The notes under the pieces are model-generated. The model had not been told where the DNA came from. It saw only the letters and a list, made by a program, of their open reading frames with translations, and did no database searches. Below, piece by piece: positions 17,869 to 26,760 of a DNA stretch of 64,000 bases; the first letter of the stretch is position 1; each line of letters opens with the position of its first letter. Source of the stretch: Streptococcus sp. HMSC074B11. Its GTDB lineage: Bacteria > Bacillota > Bacilli > Lactobacillales > Streptococcaceae. The DNA lies in assembly GCF_001808705.1 (NCBI RefSeq), contig NZ_KV794270.1, positions 77,019 through 141,018 of the forward strand. The letters run 5' to 3'. Both the position numbers and the translations under genes were made by a program.

Positions 17869-18396
17869 ATGAATACACAAAAGAAAACACAATTCATGAC
17901 CTTGACCGCATTGCTAACAGCTATCGCTATTTTGATTCCTTTGGTGATGCCCTTTAAAATTGTCATTCCTCCCGCTTCCTACACTCTAGGAAGTCACGTT
18001 GCTATTTTTATCGCTATGTTTCTTTCTCCTTGGATGGCTATCTTTGTTATTATAGCTTCTAGTTTAGGATTTCTCATGGCTGGGTATCCGATTGTCATTG
18101 TACTTCGTGCATTTTCCCATATCTTTTTTGGAAGTCTGGGTGCTTTCTATCTTCAAAAACATCCTCAAACCTTGGACAATAAGAAATCTTCATTGATTTT
18201 TAACTTTGTACTTGGCTTGGTTCATGCTATTGCTGAAGTCTTGGCTTGTATTATCTTTTATGCAGGAACTGGAACCAATGTAGAAAATATGTTCTATGTC
18301 CTATTTGTCCTGGTTGGTATTGGTACAATTATTCATAGTATGGTAGACTATTACTTAGCATTAGCTGTTTATAAAGCATTGAAAAAACGCCGTTAA
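17869..18396 (+). CDS. niaX: Niacin ECF transporter substrate-binding subunit NiaX
   Basis: A 175-residue membrane S-component of an energy-coupling factor transporter, predicted to capture niacin for NAD synthesis and to share the general EcfA/EcfT module encoded elsewhere. About five to six hydrophobic helices are visible, with the typical start MNTQKKTQFMTLTALLTAIAILIP shortened here to its first half as key evidence, and GYPIVIVLRAFSHIFFGSLGA in the middle. The ATG at 17869 follows AAAAAGGAG. Substrate assignment rests on the adjacent niaR and the shared operator. Confidence 0.87.
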   Translation: MNTQKKTQFMTLTALLTAIAILIPLVMPFKIVIPPASYTLGSHVAIFIAMFLSPWMAIFVIIASSLGFLMAGYPIVIVLRAFSHIFFGSLGAFYLQKHPQTLDNKKSSLIFNFVLGLVHAIAEVLACIIFYAGTGTNVENMFYVLFVLVGIGTIIHSMVDYYLALAVYKALKKRR

Positions 18397-18414
18397 GCGT
18401 TAAGAAAGAAGAAT

Positions 18415-18930
18415 ATGACAAAAAATCGAAAAGAAGCACTTCTACAACTCTTAAAAGAAGCTCAAAAACCTCAAAACGGAAAAAGATTAGCAGAACATTT
18501 TCATGTCACTCGCCAGATTATCGTTCAGGACATTGCAGTTCTTCGTGCAGACGGTGCTCCTATCTTATCAACCAATCGTGGCTATATTTATAAAGAAAGC
18601 AAAACCAATCCGTATGTTCACAAGCTGTTTAAAGTAAAGCACGAGATGGAAGAAATCGGTCAAGAACTTCTAGCTATCGTCGATAATGGGGGACGTGTTC
18701 AGAATACCTTAATTGATCATCCTGTCTACGGGGAAATTGAAACCTTGCTCAAACTCTCTTGTCGCCGTGACGTTCAGCATTTTTTAGAGCAAGTCGAACG
18801 GTCTGACTTTAGACCACTTTCTGAATTAACAGATGGCGTTCATTATCACCTAGTCGAAGCTGAAAACGAACAAGACCTCCTCTATATTGAGAAGGCCTTG
18901 GACAAGTTAGGTTATTTAGTAAAGGATTAG
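18415..18930 (+). CDS. niaR: Niacin-responsive repressor NiaR
   Basis: A 171-residue regulator with an N-terminal winged helix (about 5-55: KEALLQLLKEAQKPQNGKRL, then LAEHFHVTRQIIVQDIAVLR) and a C-terminal 3H domain, named for conserved histidines visible in NPYVHKLF, IDHPVYGEIE and GVHYHLVEAE. NiaR binds nicotinic acid and then represses niacin uptake genes. It lies 18 bases after niaX and is probably co-transcribed, which gives autoregulation. Its stop overlaps the stop of the convergent Nudix gene by 3 bases. Confidence 0.92.
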   Translation: MTKNRKEALLQLLKEAQKPQNGKRLAEHFHVTRQIIVQDIAVLRADGAPILSTNRGYIYKESKTNPYVHKLFKVKHEMEEIGQELLAIVDNGGRVQNTLIDHPVYGEIETLLKLSCRRDVQHFLEQVERSDFRPLSELTDGVHYHLVEAENEQDLLYIEKALDKLGYLVKD

Positions 18931-19394
18931 AATATTTTCTTTTCCCATCCATCTTCTGTACGGTGACGGTAGAAAAATTCTGACTTATCAGGAGCTTCCA
19001 TCATCTCCATCAAGGGTAACATATCATAGGCCAGATCCAAGTTTGAAATCTGGTCTTTTTGTATCCAAGAAACTTCTCCTTCATCTGAAGAGCAAAGGGT
19101 ACCAGAGAACTCAGTCGCCTTATAACAAAAGACAATATAGCGTTCACCCGAATCTAAAGGCCAATTTTTAATGCCGACCAGTTGAGGATTTTTAATCGTC
19201 AGACCTGTTTCCTCGTATATTTCACGAATAACAGATTCTGCAAAAGCCTCTCCATTTTCAACATGTCCTCCTGGGAAGGCATAGCCAGACCAGCGGTTGG
19301 TTTCAGGCGATCGATACTGCATAACCACACGCTGATTTTGAAGATCTTCTATTAGACAAATATTCGTTAGAATGGTTAATTGTGCTCGAGACAT
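18927..19394 (-). CDS. Nudix hydrolase (MutT-like)
   Basis: A 155-residue Nudix protein with a complete box at residues 43-65 (G43, E49, R57, E58, E61, E62, G64). Nudix enzymes hydrolyse nucleoside diphosphates linked to another group; the MutT-like length suggests a nucleotide-sanitising role, but the substrate cannot be read from sequence. It is different from pneumococcal MutX as I recall it. I prefer ATG 19394 (MSRAQLTILTNICLI); a GTG at 19406 is possible. No strong ribosome site is seen for either. Confidence 0.85.
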   Translation of the reverse strand: MSRAQLTILTNICLIEDLQNQRVVMQYRSPETNRWSGYAFPGGHVENGEAFAESVIREIYEETGLTIKNPQLVGIKNWPLDSGERYIVFCYKATEFSGTLCSSDEGEVSWIQKDQISNLDLAYDMLPLMEMMEAPDKSEFFYRHRTEDGWEKKIF

Positions 19395-19416
19395 ACATAG
19401 ACTCACTTTCTAATGT

Positions 19417-19848
19417 TTAATTTTCTACATACTTAACTTTAGATTTCATAATCAAAGGATTAATCAAATCATGATATTCATGAATTTCATGGAGCAAGTC
19501 CCCTCTGATAATTCTAATTTCCTTATCTTTACTATTCATCTGATAATCTATGTTTATAGGCATAGATGAATCTGGAACCATAGATAAAATGAAAAATGTC
19601 ATGAACCAGATCAAGAGCGCAAAGAATCCACTAAGAGCCTGAAAAATTAGATGATGCCATTGAAAGATTCTAGATTTATAGAAGATAGTCCACGGATGGA
19701 TAAATAGGGTTAAACAAAGACCAAAGAACCAGAAATTCCACAAGACTGGGGTAAAAGCTAAGCCAAACAATCCTAAGATAAAATGAATCAGGGCAAATAC
19801 CAGGAACAGAAGGTAAATTACCCTAAATATAGTTAGATGTTTTATCAT
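19417..19848 (-). CDS. Hypothetical membrane protein (three helices)
   Basis: I do not recognise this 143-residue protein. It has three hydrophobic segments (about 6-32, 34-53 and 68-91), a WHH motif before the third, and a polar tail of about 50 residues (NSKDKEIRIIRGDLLHEIHEYH), probably in one compartment. Its start overlaps the end of the upstream membrane gene by 4 bases, so it is co-translated with the two paralogues upstream. It does not share their signature. Confidence 0.7.
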   Translation of the reverse strand: MIKHLTIFRVIYLLFLVFALIHFILGLFGLAFTPVLWNFWFFGLCLTLFIHPWTIFYKSRIFQWHHLIFQALSGFFALLIWFMTFFILSMVPDSSMPINIDYQMNSKDKEIRIIRGDLLHEIHEYHDLINPLIMKSKVKYVEN

Positions 19849-20360
19849 GATTGACTCCTTTTCTTTTCAATATAATTCATTACTAGAGTTATAATAGATG
19901 CCAAACTGAAAAAGATCAGATAAGTTGCAATAGGAAACCATATATAGCGGTGGTCTAGGGATAAGAGAGAAGGCAAAATTCCTTTACTATTTTTCCCACC
20001 AATCCCAATAAAGAGATGAACTATTAAACCGATACTATTAAGATAGATAAATAAATCTGCATATCTTTTTATCGTCATTCTTGTCCTAGTCAAGTCTAGG
20101 AACCAATAGTCAAATAATCGATACACCAGACAAAAAATATTTATATATATTGGAAAACTATAGTTGATATCTCTGTATGGCTCAGGAATAGGAAGGTTTT
20201 TGAAAATTAGATTCAGACCTAGTCCTATTGCTAGGATAAGACCAAGGACCAGGAAAAATCCTAAAAATTTATGAGAATCCATCCAAAGTCGAAAACTTTC
20301 TTTCCTTGGGCGATTCTTTTTTGTATTTGAATTACTTTTTTTTGAATGTATTTTCCCCAT
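19845..20360 (-). CDS. Hypothetical membrane protein, paralogue A
   Basis: A 171-residue protein with a very basic N-terminus (KSNSNTKKNRPRK), then about four hydrophobic segments. It shares with the upstream protein the blocks PEPYRDINYSFPIYINIF (PSPYRELHYSFPLFLNLF in the paralogue) and LDHRYIWFPIATYLIFF (LDYRYIWFPLVTYFIFF). The ATG at 20360 has AAAGGAGG spaced 9 bases upstream; a TTG further upstream places that site inside the gene. It overlaps the upstream gene by 29 bases. The function is unknown. Confidence 0.75.
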   Translation of the reverse strand: MGKIHSKKSNSNTKKNRPRKESFRLWMDSHKFLGFFLVLGLILAIGLGLNLIFKNLPIPEPYRDINYSFPIYINIFCLVYRLFDYWFLDLTRTRMTIKRYADLFIYLNSIGLIVHLFIGIGGKNSKGILPSLLSLDHRYIWFPIATYLIFFSLASIITLVMNYIEKKRSQS

Positions 20361-20889
20361 TATTTTCTTCCTCCTTTTTCTTTTCAATATGCTTGGAAAT
20401 TATAATTGTCACAATAGGCAATAGAAAGAAAATGAAATAAGTAACGAGGGGAAACCAGATATAGCGATAGTCTAATGCCCATATCGGAAGTAATCTTCTT
20501 CCTCTTTTAGAGGTCATCCCAATCGTTAACTGTAATACACAAGCAATTACATTAGGATATAAAAACATATTTGCAAAATTTCGCAAAGAAATCCAGTCTT
20601 TTCTAAAGTTACGAAGGAAAGAATGATAAGATGCATTCACCAATACAAAAAGATTTAAAAAAAGTGGAAAACTATAATGCAGTTCCCGATAGGGACTTGG
20701 AATAAGGGTTGTTCCGTACAATAGATATAATATTCCTAGAGCAGAAAACAAAAGAACGCTTGCATCAAGAATCCAGGCAATTGTTGAATGTTGCACAAAC
20801 CACAGATTCATGCGGTCCAGTAGACCAATCTTTCGCTTTGATTTCTGGTGTTTTTTTAATGTTTTCTGTCTCTTACTTTTTTGCTTCAT
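20332..20889 (-). CDS. Hypothetical membrane protein, paralogue B
   Basis: A 185-residue protein with a Lys-rich N-terminus (KQKSKRQKTLKKHQKSKRK), about four hydrophobic segments and a second Lys/Glu-rich tail. It is a tandem paralogue of the following gene, sharing the PSPYRELHYSFP and LDYRYIWFPLVTY blocks at equal spacing. Its start overlaps the stop of the NAD(P)H oxidoreductase gene by 4 bases, so the cluster appears translationally coupled. No known family came to mind. Confidence 0.75.
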   Translation of the reverse strand: MKQKSKRQKTLKKHQKSKRKIGLLDRMNLWFVQHSTIAWILDASVLLFSALGILYLLYGTTLIPSPYRELHYSFPLFLNLFVLVNASYHSFLRNFRKDWISLRNFANMFLYPNVIACVLQLTIGMTSKRGRRLLPIWALDYRYIWFPLVTYFIFFLLPIVTIIISKHIEKKKEEENNGENTFKKK

Positions 20890-21512
20890 GATAGTTTTTT
20901 AACTTCTTCTGCTACTTTTTGGAGATGCTCTTCACGCATACTTGCTGTATTCACATCCCGTCCAACTTCACCTAGTACGCACACGCGCTTAGTTTTAATT
21001 CCACAGTGATTCAAGACCGCATTTTTCAAAACAGAGATGCCATAGCTATCTGGAATGTTGATAGGACCCGAAAAGATTTTGTACCACCAAGTGGGCGCCA
21101 TGGAGGTTGCGTAAATACTGGCTGTTTTCCCTTTTAATAACTTTTTAAACTGCTTGCCTCTAAGGTAATTCCAGATAAAACTCCCCTGATCATTAGCAGA
21201 GTAAGCAATCCCCGGTGTAAAGACCCGATCAATCCAACCTTTCATGAGGCTAGGCATACTACTCCACCAAATAGGATAAACAAAGATAAAATGGTCTGCC
21301 CATTGGATGAACTCCTGAGAGCGAAGTATAAAAGAATCTTCTTCCATACGTTTTCGATAGCCGTAGCGAAGGACAGGATCAAAGTCCTCTTCATTAAGAT
21401 TGATGACTTCAAGCTCATGGTGCCTTGAATCAATATTTTCTACAATGGTTTGAAAAATTGCTTGACAGTAACTTTCCTTATCAGGGTGCCCATTGATGAC
21501 TAAAATTTTCAT
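20886..21512 (-). CDS. NAD(P)H-dependent oxidoreductase (flavodoxin fold, NQO1-like)
   Basis: A 208-residue flavoprotein of the NAD(P)H quinone oxidoreductase/MdaB type. The N-terminal loop ILVINGHPDKESYCQAI (3-19) binds FMN or FAD phosphate. FVYPIWWSSMPSLMKGWIDRVF (near 77-98) is the characteristic flavin and quinone pocket of this family. Likely reaction: two-electron reduction of quinones or other electrophiles. It is the first gene of a coupled four-gene cluster with three membrane proteins, which hints at a membrane-linked redox role, but that is only inference. Confidence 0.85.
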   Translation of the reverse strand: MKILVINGHPDKESYCQAIFQTIVENIDSRHHELEVINLNEEDFDPVLRYGYRKRMEEDSFILRSQEFIQWADHFIFVYPIWWSSMPSLMKGWIDRVFTPGIAYSANDQGSFIWNYLRGKQFKKLLKGKTASIYATSMAPTWWYKIFSGPINIPDSYGISVLKNAVLNHCGIKTKRVCVLGEVGRDVNTASMREEHLQKVAEEVKKLS

Positions 21513-21605
21513 TCGTTCTCTCCTTCATCTCTTTGCTTCATTCTATCTCTTTCACTCTTTATACTCGATTAATTGATAATAGTTCAAATATTGATAGATA
21601 CGTCT

Positions 21606-22103
21606 TTAGGAATCTTTATTTGAAGAACACACCATCCTCAATTCCTTAACAGGTTTTCCAAGTTCAAGTATTTGTTCTTGGCCATCAAAAGTAAAACCCA
21701 TTTTTTGATAGAAAGCAATGGATCGCTTATTATCTTTCAATACCCATAAATAAATTTCAGAGAAATGATCGAGAGCAACAAATGCAGCATGCATTAACTG
21801 TTCACTCACACCTTTTCCATAGTAATCTTTTAAAACATATAAGGCTATGATTTCACCAGCTTGAATGGCTTCATCACGAAAATTTCCATAGCTGATAAAT
21901 CCAACGACCTGCTTTCCATCCATAGCAATCAAGGTATTTTCTGGATATTTTTGACTAAAGAATCGACATCTTTCTAATGTCATCGTCTCCTGAAATTCCG
22001 CAGGTAAAAGATCGTCATAAGCCTCTCTCCATGTTTGCCAATGAACGAGGGACTTCCCTTCTATCTCTTCAGGTGTTTCCATTGTTTTAATGATAATTTT
22101 CAT
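21606..22103 (-). CDS. GNAT family N-acetyltransferase
   Basis: A 165-residue GCN5-related acetyltransferase. The acetyl-CoA site is seen around ALYVLKDYYGKGVSEQLMHAAF (about 86-107), the Q/RxxGxG/A-like loop being YYGKGVS, followed by LWVLKDNKRSIAFYQKMGF, a typical GNAT motif B. The substrate is unknown. It lies 15 bases after uvrB and is probably co-transcribed with it. Confidence 0.85.
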   Translation of the reverse strand: MKIIIKTMETPEEIEGKSLVHWQTWREAYDDLLPAEFQETMTLERCRFFSQKYPENTLIAMDGKQVVGFISYGNFRDEAIQAGEIIALYVLKDYYGKGVSEQLMHAAFVALDHFSEIYLWVLKDNKRSIAFYQKMGFTFDGQEQILELGKPVKELRMVCSSNKDS

Positions 22104-22117
22104 TCGCTTTATCCTAT

Positions 22118-24106
22118 CTAACCCAACGCCTTGACTTCCAACATCATATCACGAATCTGGGCAGCAAGTTCAAAGTCAAGCACTTCGACGGCTTCTTGCA
22201 TTTGTTTTTCCAGTTTCTTGACCAATTCTTTGCGTTCTTGTTTGTTAAGGCTATTGATATCGACTTCCTTGTTCTCTTCTTTAGCAACAGTTTTGGTAAC
22301 AGAAATAAGATCACGGATTTCCTTCTTAATAGTTTGTGGCACGATGCCATGTTCTTCATTATAAGCCATCTGAATCTGACGACGGCGGGCCGTTTCATCA
22401 ATGGCTTTTTGCATAGATTGAGTCATAGTATCAGCATACATGATCACATGCCCTTCGCTATTACGAGCAGCACGACCAATGGTTTGAATGAGTCCACGCT
22501 CGTTACGGAGGAAGCCTTCCTTATCAGCATCGAGAATGGCAACTAAACTTACTTCAGGTACGTCAATCCCTTCACGAAGGAGATTAATCCCGACCAAGAC
22601 ATCAAAGACTCCTAAACGCAAATCACGGATAATCTCGGTACGCTCTAAGGTCTTGATATCCGAGTGCATGTACTTGACTTTGATACCCATTTCTTTGAAG
22701 TAGTCAGTCAAGTCTTCAGCCATTTTCTTGGTCAAGGTTGTAATAAAGGTCCGTTCGTTCTTTTCAACTCGGGCATTGATTTCACCAAGCAGATCATCAA
22801 TCTGTCCCATGGTTGGGCGCACTTCCACCTCTGGATCCAAGAGACCTGTTGGACGGATGATTTGCTCAATCACGGTATCCGTTTGTTCCATCTCATAATC
22901 ACCAGGTGTCGCTGAAACGTAAACAATCTGATGCACATGACTTTCGAACTCTTCCCGACGAAGAGGACGATTATCCAAGGCAGATGGCAAACGGAAACCA
23001 TAATTAACCAACATCTCCTTACGAGAACGGTCACCATTGTACATGCCCTTGATTTGCCCCATGGTCATGTGGCTTTCATCAATCATAATCAGGAAATCAT
23101 CTGGGAAGAAGTCGAGAAGCGTATAAGGTGGCTCTCCTTCGCTCCGTCCATCCATGTGACGTGAATAGTTTTCAACGCCGTTTGTATAGCCCATCTCACG
23201 GAGCATCTCAATATCATACTCTGTACGCTGTTTCAAGCGTTGCGCTTCAAGGAGTTTGCCTTCCTTCTCAAAGATAGCTAACTGCTCCTCCAACTCGGCC
23301 TCGATCTTAGCAATAGCTACTTCCATGTGGTCATCATTAGTCACAAAGTGAGTAGCTGGAAAAATAGCCAAATGATCCACTTCGCCCAGAACTTGACCAG
23401 TTAAAGCTTCGACTTCACGGATGCGGTCAATTTCATCCCCGAAAAATTCTACGCGAAAGGCATGCTCATCACGAGAGGCTGGGAAAATCTCCACCACATC
23501 CCCACGTACACGAAATCTACCACGTTGGAAGTCAATGTCATTGCGCTCAAACTGAATGTCCACCAAATCATTGAGCAGTTTATCTCGAGAAATCTCAAGA
23601 CCCGGACGCAGACTTACTACACTATCAGCGTATTCTTTAGGGGAACCCAATCCATAGATACAAGAAACAGATGCAACAATGATAACATCATTACGCTCCA
23701 AGAGTGCTGAAGTCGCGGAATGACGAAGCTTATCAATTTCATCATTGACTGAACTGTCTTTTTCTATATAAGTATCGCTTGAAGGCACATAGGCTTCTGG
23801 CTGGTAATAATCATAGTAGGATACGAAATACTCAACCGCATTTTCAGGGAAAAATTCCTTAAACTCCCCATAGAGCTGACCTGCTAGGGTTTTATTGTGG
23901 GCAATGACTAGGGTCGGCTTATTGACTTGGGCAATGACTTGACTCATAGTGTAGGTCTTACCTGTACCAGTGGCCCCCATCAAGATTTGAGCCTTTTCTC
24001 CACCCTCAATGTTATCCACCAACTGTTCGATGGCCTGTGGTTGATCCCCAGACGGTTGGTATTTGGATACTAGTTTAAATTTGTTGTCTGTAATTCTATT
24101 GATCAT
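22118..24106 (-). CDS. uvrB: Excinuclease ABC subunit B
   Basis: UvrB is the damage-verifying helicase-like subunit of nucleotide excision repair. Walker A GATGTGKT is near residues 43-50. The beta-hairpin region with [11 protein letters not shown] near 95-105, helicase motifs ([14 protein letters not shown]) and a C-terminal UVR domain ([22 protein letters not shown], seen in part) are in order. The length of 662 is typical. The GNAT gene follows closely. Confidence 0.97.
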   Translation of the reverse strand: MINRITDNKFKLVSKYQPSGDQPQAIEQLVDNIEGGEKAQILMGATGTGKTYTMSQVIAQVNKPTLVIAHNKTLAGQLYGEFKEFFPENAVEYFVSYYDYYQPEAYVPSSDTYIEKDSSVNDEIDKLRHSATSALLERNDVIIVASVSCIYGLGSPKEYADSVVSLRPGLEISRDKLLNDLVDIQFERNDIDFQRGRFRVRGDVVEIFPASRDEHAFRVEFFGDEIDRIREVEALTGQVLGEVDHLAIFPATHFVTNDDHMEVAIAKIEAELEEQLAIFEKEGKLLEAQRLKQRTEYDIEMLREMGYTNGVENYSRHMDGRSEGEPPYTLLDFFPDDFLIMIDESHMTMGQIKGMYNGDRSRKEMLVNYGFRLPSALDNRPLRREEFESHVHQIVYVSATPGDYEMEQTDTVIEQIIRPTGLLDPEVEVRPTMGQIDDLLGEINARVEKNERTFITTLTKKMAEDLTDYFKEMGIKVKYMHSDIKTLERTEIIRDLRLGVFDVLVGINLLREGIDVPEVSLVAILDADKEGFLRNERGLIQTIGRAARNSEGHVIMYADTMTQSMQKAIDETARRRQIQMAYNEEHGIVPQTIKKEIRDLISVTKTVAKEENKEVDINSLNKQERKELVKKLEKQMQEAVEVLDFELAAQIRDMMLEVKALG

Positions 24107-24256
24107 CTCTTTGTCCTCACATATATAGACCTTATTTTACCATAAATCACCAGAATTCTCTGAGTTGGGGAATATACAAGATGTAACAAATTAATCCAGT
24201 AAATCAGTACATCTTTAAATTACAAAATAATTAAATGGACTTATAATTGAAGTGAA

Positions 24257-24300
24257 AGATAAACAAGACTCTCGATATTACTTCGAAAGTCTTGTCTTTT
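24257..24300. terminator. Hairpin between the ABC genes and uvrB
   Basis: Arms acaagactctcg (24263-24274) and cgaaagtcttgt (24284-24295) pair with one mismatch, and a T-rich run follows on the plus strand. No plus-strand gene ends here, so it most likely ends the minus-strand ABC operon, although the T run on that side is poor. I see nothing else convincing in the 290-base gap 24107-24397. Confidence 0.5.
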
Positions 24301-24397
24301 ATTCTAAAACAATACAATACGTAATAAACGTCAACGTCAATGACTTACAGAATTAGTAAAGCTTGTTCATCAGCATCATTTTTATGAGACCACTTTA

Positions 24398-25087
24398 CTA
24401 CTTAACTTCTTGATTCTTTATCAAAAGGTAAAGAGTTGCTCCAAGTGAAAACACCAATTCAAGAGCATAAACACATAGTTGCAGGTAGGAAGCTCTCCCT
24501 AGTATCGTATCCGCAACAATATTATAAAATAGATAACTAGTCATTGGTTCCACTACTCTTTCTATGAAAGGTTGTAACAAAATAGGAAATAGCAACAAAA
24601 TAGCTAAACTCCCCATTGGACTTTTGAAAAAATAACTTAAAAAGTAAGAAATTAAAAAGTATTGGATGGAACCAATCAAATAGAAACTGAAAATTTCTAA
24701 ACCGACACTATTTTCGATACTTAAAAAATGAAACCATATATGCAGTACAATGAAATATAAAGTTGATTGTAGTAAGACATCAAATAACTCTACGAACAGA
24801 ATACTCATTGAACTTAAGATCCTTTTTCCACTCACCAAAAAAACTAATTTTGTTTCGTGTGATTGTAAGTCTACAAATGCATTAACACACCCAATAGCAG
24901 CAGAGAACATTGATGTAAAAACAAGAGCTTGCTTTAAAGATAATTCTACAATTCTACCATTGATTGCAACTGGTAACACACTTAGTAGGCACACAAATCC
25001 TACCAAAATTGACTGTATAGCTATCTGGTACTTTACGAGTTTTAAGCTATATTTTTTGACGATAAGACTGATAAATATTCTTGCCAT
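24398..25087 (-). CDS. ABC transporter permease, LanG-like size
   Basis: A 229-residue protein with six hydrophobic segments, the second permease of a three-gene ABC set. The start follows GAGGAGGAA and overlaps the previous permease by 41 bases. Size and order (ATPase, permease, permease) recall LanFEG immunity exporters and bacitracin-type ABC exporters, but sequence similarity to named members is not obvious to me. Likely role: removal of a peptide or lipid-targeting antibiotic from the membrane. Confidence 0.78.
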   Translation of the reverse strand: MARIFISLIVKKYSLKLVKYQIAIQSILVGFVCLLSVLPVAINGRIVELSLKQALVFTSMFSAAIGCVNAFVDLQSHETKLVFLVSGKRILSSMSILFVELFDVLLQSTLYFIVLHIWFHFLSIENSVGLEIFSFYLIGSIQYFLISYFLSYFFKSPMGSLAILLLFPILLQPFIERVVEPMTSYLFYNIVADTILGRASYLQLCVYALELVFSLGATLYLLIKNQEVK

Positions 25088-25880
25088 TCTTCCTCCTCAT
25101 TCGAATCATTTCTACAACAATTATCAATACCAAGAATACGACTCCTTCCACTACTAAAAGAGTAAATCCATACAATTGGCTCGTTTGAGTCCCTTCAATT
25201 CGACCAAAAGCAAATGACTTTGCTCCAATCAAAGGCAATAGATTTTCTATTTTAGAGGAAATTCCTCTTAGAATACCTGATAAGCTGATTACCAATAATA
25301 AAACGTCTGCAATTAATGCAGTCATTGATCTTTTCGTTACGATTACGAACAGTAAAGCTAATACAGTAAGAACGATCGCAAATATCATAACTCTTACCGT
25401 AACATCTAAAAACAAAGTAAATTCTAAATAGTTCTTTAAAGTAGAATCTAGAAAAATGAGTAAAACAACAGCATTTACTATCGAAAATATTACAGTAGAA
25501 AGTAGTGATAAGACAATCGAACTAGCAATAAAACCAGTAAGTCGAACTTTCCAGTTAGGAATTATTAACTGAGTAAAATAATCATCACCAAATTGATAAT
25601 GGGTTGAATAAACAAGTGAAACCAGAATTGGCAAGAAAATAACACTTGCTTGGTAGGGTGAAGATAAGAGAGCATCCCTGACTGTATTGACTGGATTCGA
25701 TGATAACATAGATGGGTCAAGGTTAACCGCCTGTCCATTTCCTTCTACTAAAGCGTTTATCACCTGAATATTTTGAAGTGTAAAAAATATGCTGACTCCC
25801 AAAATAAGAAAAAAAGTAAATTTAAAAGTAGGTAAACTACTATATTTATAAAGATCACTAAAAAAGGAACGCTTCAACAT
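25047..25880 (-). CDS. ABC-2 type transporter permease
   Basis: A 277-residue membrane protein with about six helices and a large loop between helices 1 and 2 (NPVNTVRDALLSSPYQASVIF), as in ABC-2 permeases of the DUF/BcrB and LanE kind. The ATG at 25880 (MLKRSFFSDLYKYSS) follows AAGGTGAAT and starts one base after the ATPase stop. The upstream extension overlapping the ATPase is not supported. Confidence 0.8.
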   Translation of the reverse strand: MLKRSFFSDLYKYSSLPTFKFTFFLILGVSIFFTLQNIQVINALVEGNGQAVNLDPSMLSSNPVNTVRDALLSSPYQASVIFLPILVSLVYSTHYQFGDDYFTQLIIPNWKVRLTGFIASSIVLSLLSTVIFSIVNAVVLLIFLDSTLKNYLEFTLFLDVTVRVMIFAIVLTVLALLFVIVTKRSMTALIADVLLLVISLSGILRGISSKIENLLPLIGAKSFAFGRIEGTQTSQLYGFTLLVVEGVVFLVLIIVVEMIRMRRKNGKNIYQSYRQKI

Positions 25881-25881
25881 A

Positions 25882-26592
25882 TTATTCACCTTCTTTCCCT
25901 TCGAGTGCTTTAAAGTATGCCTCCTCAAAAGAGCCAAACTGTTTCAAAATGTCTTTGGTAGGAGCATCAATAACAATCTTCCCATTAGAAATCCCAACCA
26001 GATGATCTACAGTTAATTCTAACTCACTCATATAATGACTTGTCATTAATACAGTTTTACCTTCACTGACAAAAGATTGTAAAAAATTGCGTATCCAGCG
26101 TATACCCTCTGGATCTAGTCCATTGATTGGTTCATCTAAAATTAAGATGTCAGGACTTGCTAATAAGGCTGTTGCTAATCCAAGACGTTGTTTCATTCCT
26201 AATGAATAGTCTTTTACTTTTTTATTTTTAGCATCACTTAACCCCACCAAGTCTAAACATTCGTTGCACCTATTTCTGTCAACACCACAAGCCAAGCCAA
26301 TCCAGCGAAGATGCTGAAATCCTGTTCTCGTTGGATAAGGTTGGCAACTGTCGAGGAATGATCCAACAACACAAAAAGGATTAACTCCCAATTGAGAGTA
26401 TTTTTTGCCATTGATCAATGCTATTCCTTTTTGACTATTTTCTAAACCGAGTAAAATTCTGATTAAAGTCGATTTCCCAGAACCATTTGGTCCAATCAAT
26501 CCAGTGACCTCACCTTTCTTAGCTTTGAAAGACACATTTTTCAGGACAATTTTATTATTATATTCCTTATGTAGTTTTTGAATTGTTATCAT
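25882..26592 (-). CDS. ABC transporter ATP-binding protein (peptide/antibiotic export type)
   Basis: A 236-residue ATPase with Walker [10 protein letters not shown] (about 34-42), signature YSLGMKQRLGLA, Walker B ILILDEPINGLDP and a switch His in MTSHYMSEL. The Q-loop region reads VVGSFLDSCQPYPTRTG, without the usual glutamine at the standard place, similar to exporters of lantibiotic-immunity and bacitracin type. It heads the operon opposite a two-component system, the usual arrangement of peptide-sensing and detoxification modules. Confidence 0.87.
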   Translation of the reverse strand: MITIQKLHKEYNNKIVLKNVSFKAKKGEVTGLIGPNGSGKSTLIRILLGLENSQKGIALINGKKYSQLGVNPFCVVGSFLDSCQPYPTRTGFQHLRWIGLACGVDRNRCNECLDLVGLSDAKNKKVKDYSLGMKQRLGLATALLASPDILILDEPINGLDPEGIRWIRNFLQSFVSEGKTVLMTSHYMSELELTVDHLVGISNGKIVIDAPTKDILKQFGSFEEAYFKALEGKEGE

Positions 26593-26617
26593 TCCTTCTT
26601 TTCCCTTCTAACTTTTT

Positions 26618-26629
26618 GTGAAATTTCAC
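26618..26629. promoter_or_regulatory. 12-bp palindrome in the ABC operon leader
   Basis: GTGAAATTTCAC is a perfect palindrome between the ABC promoter and the ATPase start. It could be an operator or chance; nothing else identifies a binding protein. Confidence 0.35.
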
Positions 26630-26643
26630 CTTCACTTGGAGCA

Positions 26644-26675
26644 AGTATATCAGGAGAATATCAGAAAAAAATCAG
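26644..26675 (-). promoter_or_regulatory. ABC operon promoter with 11-bp phased direct repeats
   Basis: On the plus strand ATCAG occurs at 26649, 26660 and 26671, exactly 11 bases apart, each followed by an A-rich hexamer. Read on the minus strand the last CTGAT runs into an extended -10 (TGATATACT; TATACT at 26644-26649), and no -35 consensus is present. Phased direct repeats of one helical turn are typical of OmpR-type regulators, so I infer that the neighbouring response regulator binds here. Confidence 0.55.
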
Positions 26676-26760
26676 AATAAAAATTTTTATAATTATTTTT
26701 TCATTTCTAACAAATTACTTTCTATGTTTGCTATAATATACACAAGTAATTGGAGGAACT

